Positions 5,836-8,790 of a DNA stretch of 8,790 nt are shown here, piece after piece (position 1 is the first letter of the stretch; each line of letters starts with the position of its first letter). Both the position numbers and the translations under genes were made by a program. Below the pieces are notes generated by a model. That model ran no database searches and was not told the DNA's origin. It saw nothing but the letters and a program-made list of their open reading frames with translations. This DNA is from Syntrophomonas sp. UBA1368 (GTDB lineage Bacteria > Bacillota > Syntrophomonadia > Syntrophomonadales > Syntrophomonadaceae), in contig DBRM01000046.1 of the NCBI GenBank assembly GCA_002305965.1, positions 21,942 through 30,731 of the forward strand, given 5' to 3'.

Positions 5836-7035
5836 CTATATGCGAATAGAGCGCACGACATCATTCAGCCTATTAAGACCTGCCATCATGACCTTCGTGG
5901 GGCAAGCCAGATTCATACGCTCAAAACCGGCACCTTCTACACCAAAAATGTAGCCTTCATCGAAAAACACCTGGGCTTTGAAATGCATAAGTTTCTCCAG
6001 TTCCATATGGTCCAGACCTAATCCACGGCAGTCCATCCACTGCAGATATGTGCCTTCCAGCGGATAGACCTTGATAGCAGGGATATTATCTTCAATATAC
6101 TTCTTTAACTGCAGATGATTATGGCAAATATGATGTATCAGTTGTTCCAGCCATTCTCCGCACTCCGTATAAGCTATCTCACAGGCTTTATAACCTAATA
6201 TGTTCAGGGAAAAGAAACCGTTTTGGTTCAGCACACTTACAAACTTCTTCCGTAATTTCTCATTGGGAATAATCATATTGGAGGTCTGCAATCCCGCCAG
6301 ATTAAAGGTCTTGCTGGGGGATGTACATACCATCATATTTTGGGCCAATTCATCAGAGATATTGGCAAAAACAGTATGTTTCTGGCCCGGCATGATCAGG
6401 TCAAAATGAATTTCGTCAGAGATGATCATAACCTGATTGGCCACACATATTTCTCCTACCCGGGTCAGCTCTTCAGGTGTCCAGACTCTGCCCACCGGAT
6501 TGTGGGGACTGCAGAACAGCAGCAATTTTACCCGGGGATCGCGAGCCTTCTTTTCCAGGTCGTCGAAGTCGATCTTATATGTATCCCCGTTGTCAATCAG
6601 GGGGTTTTTGATCAGGGTTCGCTGGTTACCTTCCACAGCGGCATAGAAAGGATAATACACTGGAGTCTGTATGATGACGGCATCTCCCGGTTGAGTAAAG
6701 GCTTGGATGGCTTGAAAAAATGCACTGACTACACCCGGGGTGCCTACGATCCATTCCGGCTCAATCTGCCAGTCATGTCTTTGCCTCATCCAATTGCATA
6801 CTGCTTCCAGATATCCGGCACCAGCACGTGTATATCCCAAAATAGCCCTATCGATAAATCTTTTTAATCCTTCAGTGATCTCCGGGGGATTTTTAAGTTC
6901 CATATCCGCTACGGAAAAAGGAATGATACCTTTGGCAACATCAGGGTTGCACCTTTTCATATGTTCCCATTTTTCCGAACAGGAATCGCTCCGGTCAATA
7001 ACAGTTTCAAAATCGTACTTTTTTTTATTTGTCAT
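5836..7035 (-). CDS. patB: PatB/MalY-family PLP-dependent C-S lyase (cystathionine beta-lyase type)
   Basis: Cytoplasmic PLP enzyme of aminotransferase fold type I, PatB/MalY group, which cleaves C-S bonds of cystathionine or cysteine conjugates to give a thiol, pyruvate and ammonia. It is 399 aa, the usual length. The group's N-terminal block is present (YDFETVIDRSDSCSEKW then PFSVADMELKNPP, 39-51). Other landmarks: TPVYYPFY (124-131) with the ring-stacking aromatic, SPHNPVG (176-182), SDEIHFDL (206-213) with D207 to the pyridine nitrogen, the PLP lysine K242 in TSPSKTFNLAG, and the carboxylate-binding R373 in ERMNLACP. The ATG at 7033-7035 has AGGAG about 10 nt upstream. It begins 24 nt after the lipoprotein gene stops, so the two are probably co-transcribed. 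Substrate (cystathionine, cystine or other S-conjugates) cannot be fixed from sequence, and no methionine-pathway partner is adjacent. I see no clear terminator after it. Confidence 0.93.
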   Translation of the reverse strand: MTNKKKYDFETVIDRSDSCSEKWEHMKRCNPDVAKGIIPFSVADMELKNPPEITEGLKRFIDRAILGYTRAGAGYLEAVCNWMRQRHDWQIEPEWIVGTPGVVSAFFQAIQAFTQPGDAVIIQTPVYYPFYAAVEGNQRTLIKNPLIDNGDTYKIDFDDLEKKARDPRVKLLLFCSPHNPVGRVWTPEELTRVGEICVANQVMIISDEIHFDLIMPGQKHTVFANISDELAQNMMVCTSPSKTFNLAGLQTSNMIIPNEKLRKKFVSVLNQNGFFSLNILGYKACEIAYTECGEWLEQLIHHICHNHLQLKKYIEDNIPAIKVYPLEGTYLQWMDCRGLGLDHMELEKLMHFKAQVFFDEGYIFGVEGAGFERMNLACPTKVMMAGLNRLNDVVRSIRI

Positions 7036-7059
7036 GAGGGGTTCACTCCTGTAGATTAT

Positions 7060-8169
7060 TTAAAAATCATCATCCATATTATTAGGAAAAGTGAGCGTCA
7101 TACTGATCACTACATTTTCCGGTTTGATGTCTTCCCTTAATGATCCTGGTTCAGTATCAAATCGAAAGGATAAAGCTGCTGCACCTTCGACTTTAAAAAC
7201 GCCGTATAGTTTTCCTCCATGGATGCTTTCAGGTTCCATATACTCTGACCGGTATATATCAAAAACCCTGGCAGCGGTATCGCCAACTTTGAGGCCCAGA
7301 TTGGTTTCTGCCTCTGGAGCGGTTGCATAGATTTCCATAACAGCACCCGAATCTCTGCCGATAAACACTTCATATCCCCTATCGAATGTCAAGCGGTCAA
7401 ATGGTTCCGGGAAATTCATCGAATCTTCTCCACTGGATGTTTCCGTATAGTTTTGCCCTAGTTTTTCGATGACAGTTTCTCTGCTGTCCCCCAGTCTGAT
7501 CCCAGCTATGCTGGGTTTGATATTCCTGGTGGTCTTTTGACTCTCCCGGCCTTGTTCATCAATTTCTGTATACCCGATATTTCCCTTTTCATCCCATGAG
7601 GCTGCCTTGTAAAGATAGTTCTTGGTTTTCCAGATCAATTCGCTTTTTCCGTTTTCCAAATGAAATATATTCAAAGAGCCCCAGCTGTCTCCATAATTAT
7701 GCTGTTCGAATCCGTAAGCCAGTGATGAGCCATCGGGACTGAACACTGGAAGATCTATGCTTTCCAGGGTTGATTTCTGCTGCAGGGTGTCAGTTTGGAA
7801 GATCCGGCTATTTACTCGATCCCCTGCCGTTTCGCTGATCAAAAAATACTTACTGTTTGGCGACCAGGTAGAAGCAAGGAAATCCGAATTCAAAACAGCA
7901 ATTTGCCTGGCTTCGTCGTTGACTTTCCAGACTGAAACCTGAGAGGAACCATTGCTTTTCCCCGGTTGGATGTAAAGAACCGCAGATTCATCAGGCGACC
8001 AGGTTAACTCTGATACTTCTTCATTGGCCGTCAATTGCTCCATTATACTTTCTTTGGTATTTTCAGAGGGCAAATCCTGGTCTGCCGATTTAACGCAGCC
8101 TGGAAGCATGGTCAGACAAATGATCAGTAATGTTATCAAATAAAATTTTTGTGAAATTGCTCGCTTCAT
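7060..8169 (-). CDS. Lipoprotein with WD40/TolB-like motifs and a duplicated C-terminal domain
   Basis: Predicted membrane-anchored lipoprotein, 369 aa, function unknown. A basic N-terminus and hydrophobic stretch (9-22) lead to the lipobox L22-P23-G24-C25, so C25 should be lipidated. Residues about 54-205 hold four WD40-like/TolB-like strands: LTWSPDESAVLYI (55-67), TWSPNSKYFLI (101-111), VFSPDGSSLAYGF (142-154) and SWDEKGNIGYT (191-201). That is fewer blades than a closed propeller normally needs. The C-terminal part has two related segments, GIRLGDSRETVIEKLGQNY (223-241) and GLKVGDTAARVFDIYRSEY (292-310). These resemble the repeated G-x-x-x-G-D-x-x-x-x-V pattern of BLIP-like/DUF4309-like domains. 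The ATG at 8167-8169 has a GGGAG ribosome binding site about 6 nt upstream. The gene lies 105 nt after the pentapeptide gene and 24 nt before patB. The lipoprotein call is firm; the domain names are my reading of motifs. Confidence 0.85.
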   Translation of the reverse strand: MKRAISQKFYLITLLIICLTMLPGCVKSADQDLPSENTKESIMEQLTANEEVSELTWSPDESAVLYIQPGKSNGSSQVSVWKVNDEARQIAVLNSDFLASTWSPNSKYFLISETAGDRVNSRIFQTDTLQQKSTLESIDLPVFSPDGSSLAYGFEQHNYGDSWGSLNIFHLENGKSELIWKTKNYLYKAASWDEKGNIGYTEIDEQGRESQKTTRNIKPSIAGIRLGDSRETVIEKLGQNYTETSSGEDSMNFPEPFDRLTFDRGYEVFIGRDSGAVMEIYATAPEAETNLGLKVGDTAARVFDIYRSEYMEPESIHGGKLYGVFKVEGAAALSFRFDTEPGSLREDIKPENVVISMTLTFPNNMDDDF

Positions 8170-8274
8170 ATATTTCTCCCTTTAAATCAATGTTATATGG
8201 ATGTTACGAAGGGAAGTTATCATTCTTGCATAATAACCTTACAATTTGACAGGAAGAACTGCACTTGGTTCAAA

Positions 8275-8790
8275 TCACCAATGCAGCGGGCGCGAAAGCG
8301 AAGCAGGCAGCCTCGTATATCCGTCCCCTTTGGCTCCATTGACCTGCATCTGGGTAAGAAAGATCGCTTTTGATAAATCAGAACCCCTGATGTCAGCATC
8401 CCGCAGATCAGCTCCGATCAGATCAGCACCGCTCAGATCCTTTCCTTTTAAGTCGGCCGCTATCAAACAAGTTCCTCTTAAGTTAGCCCCTCTAAGCTCG
8501 ATTCTTTTCAAATCCTTTCCGGCCAGATCCGCTCCCGGGAACAATCGCATTTTTCTGTTCTTTTGCAGTTCGGTTTCCAGGTTGTATTCACTGCGTACCA
8601 GTTCGCTCACTTGTAAAAGCAATTCTTTCACCATTTCCCGATGCGCTGCTGTATCCACTTGTAACAACTTATCCGGATCGAGTTCAGTCAGTCGCCTGGT
8701 CTCATCAATGAAATGCCTAATTTCTTGATATTTTAAGCGGGCCGATTCCAGCTCAAGGGCAGCCTCCAAATACCAAAGCAGTTCATGCAG
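8275..8790 (-). CDS. Pentapeptide-repeat protein, N-terminus cut by window edge
   Basis: The last 171 residues of a pentapeptide-repeat protein; the frame is open through base 8790. A TTG at 8767-8769 could be called as a start, but the reading frame continues upstream as LHELLWYLEAALEL, which looks like real coding sequence, so I treat it as internal. Residues 1-80 are charged and helical. About twelve consecutive pentapeptides with central Leu/Ile/Phe follow, roughly residues 85-145 (GADLA, GKDLK, RIELR, GANLR and so on to KAIFL), enough for about three coils of a right-handed quadrilateral beta-helix. A short tail ends SRPLHW. From memory, related Bacillota proteins carry a cysteine-rich N-terminal region before this helical part. 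If so, about 90-110 residues lie outside. It is far shorter than Qnr-type gyrase-protecting proteins, so a quinolone-resistance role is not supported. No terminator is seen before the lipoprotein gene. Confidence 0.9.
   Translation of the reverse strand: MHELLWYLEAALELESARLKYQEIRHFIDETRRLTELDPDKLLQVDTAAHREMVKELLLQVSELVRSEYNLETELQKNRKMRLFPGADLAGKDLKRIELRGANLRGTCLIAADLKGKDLSGADLIGADLRDADIRGSDLSKAIFLTQMQVNGAKGDGYTRLPASLSRPLHW

Noticed and set aside
6340..6867. 175-codon open frame on the plus strand opposite patB
   Set aside because: It is antisense to the conserved core of patB, including the catalytic lysine region, with no ribosome binding site and no recognisable domain. Long antisense frames are common opposite genes of this composition.
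8214..8240. Imperfect dyad (AAGTTAT ... ATAACCTT) upstream of the lipoprotein gene
   Set aside because: The arms need a bulge to pair and the loop is about 12 nt; no good promoter hexamers sit in a supporting position. TTGTAA with GATAAC at 17 nt is only a weak candidate.
8385..8530. DNA-level tandem repeat suggesting CRISPR or satellite DNA
   Set aside because: The 15-nt periodicity comes from codons of the pentapeptide repeats; there are no unique spacers and no identical repeat units.
8246..8728. 160-codon plus-strand frame opposite the pentapeptide gene
   Set aside because: Its repetitive Ser/Pro/Ala-rich product is the complement of the pentapeptide repeats; the repeat periodicity belongs to the minus-strand gene.
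8275..8790. Qnr-like quinolone-resistance protein
   Set aside because: Only about twelve pentapeptides are present and there is a non-repeat helical region, unlike Qnr proteins, which are almost entirely pentapeptide repeats.

Overview
The window reads as chromosomal DNA from a Gram-positive, low-to-mid GC bacterium, most likely a Bacillota (Firmicutes) member of the Clostridia type. The reasons are near-consensus AGGAGG-type ribosome binding sites before most genes, a lipoprotein with an LPGC lipobox, PatB, UvsE and pentapeptide protein forms that are typical of Bacilli/Clostridia, and mid-40s percent GC by eye. This assignment is inference. No rRNA, tRNA, insertion sequence, phage gene or CRISPR array is visible. 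All nine genes are on the minus strand, so transcription runs from high to low coordinates.

From right to left: a pentapeptide-repeat protein cut by the right edge (8275-8790); a lipoprotein with WD40/TolB-like motifs and a repeated C-terminal domain (7060-8169); a PatB/MalY-type PLP C-S lyase 24 nt further on (5836-7035); a 51-residue zinc-ribbon protein with its own candidate promoter and a strong intrinsic terminator (5531-5686; terminator 5480-5511). After that terminator a new unit starts from an extended -10 promoter overlapped by a perfect 9-bp inverted repeat. It encodes UvsE, a UV-damage endonuclease fused to a C-terminal DUF1722/YbgA domain (4093-5349), then Ogt, an O6-alkylguanine-DNA methyltransferase (3512-3994), then two flavoproteins, HI0933/BaiN-like (2240-3472) and COG2509-like (581-2221). 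A YpfJ-type membrane zinc metallopeptidase follows, cut by the left edge (1-519).

The best-connected part is 581-5349. A UV-lesion endonuclease and an alkylation-reversal protein are adjacent and may share a transcript with two FAD enzymes of unknown physiological role; no terminator is seen between any of them. The items most worth following up are the UvsE-DUF1722 fusion, the inverted repeat over its promoter, the 51-aa zinc ribbon that gene callers with a length cut-off would miss, and the two-part lipoprotein. I see no clearly new multi-gene system such as a defence island or biosynthetic cluster. Most of the window is ordinary housekeeping/accessory metabolism with some unusual domain combinations.
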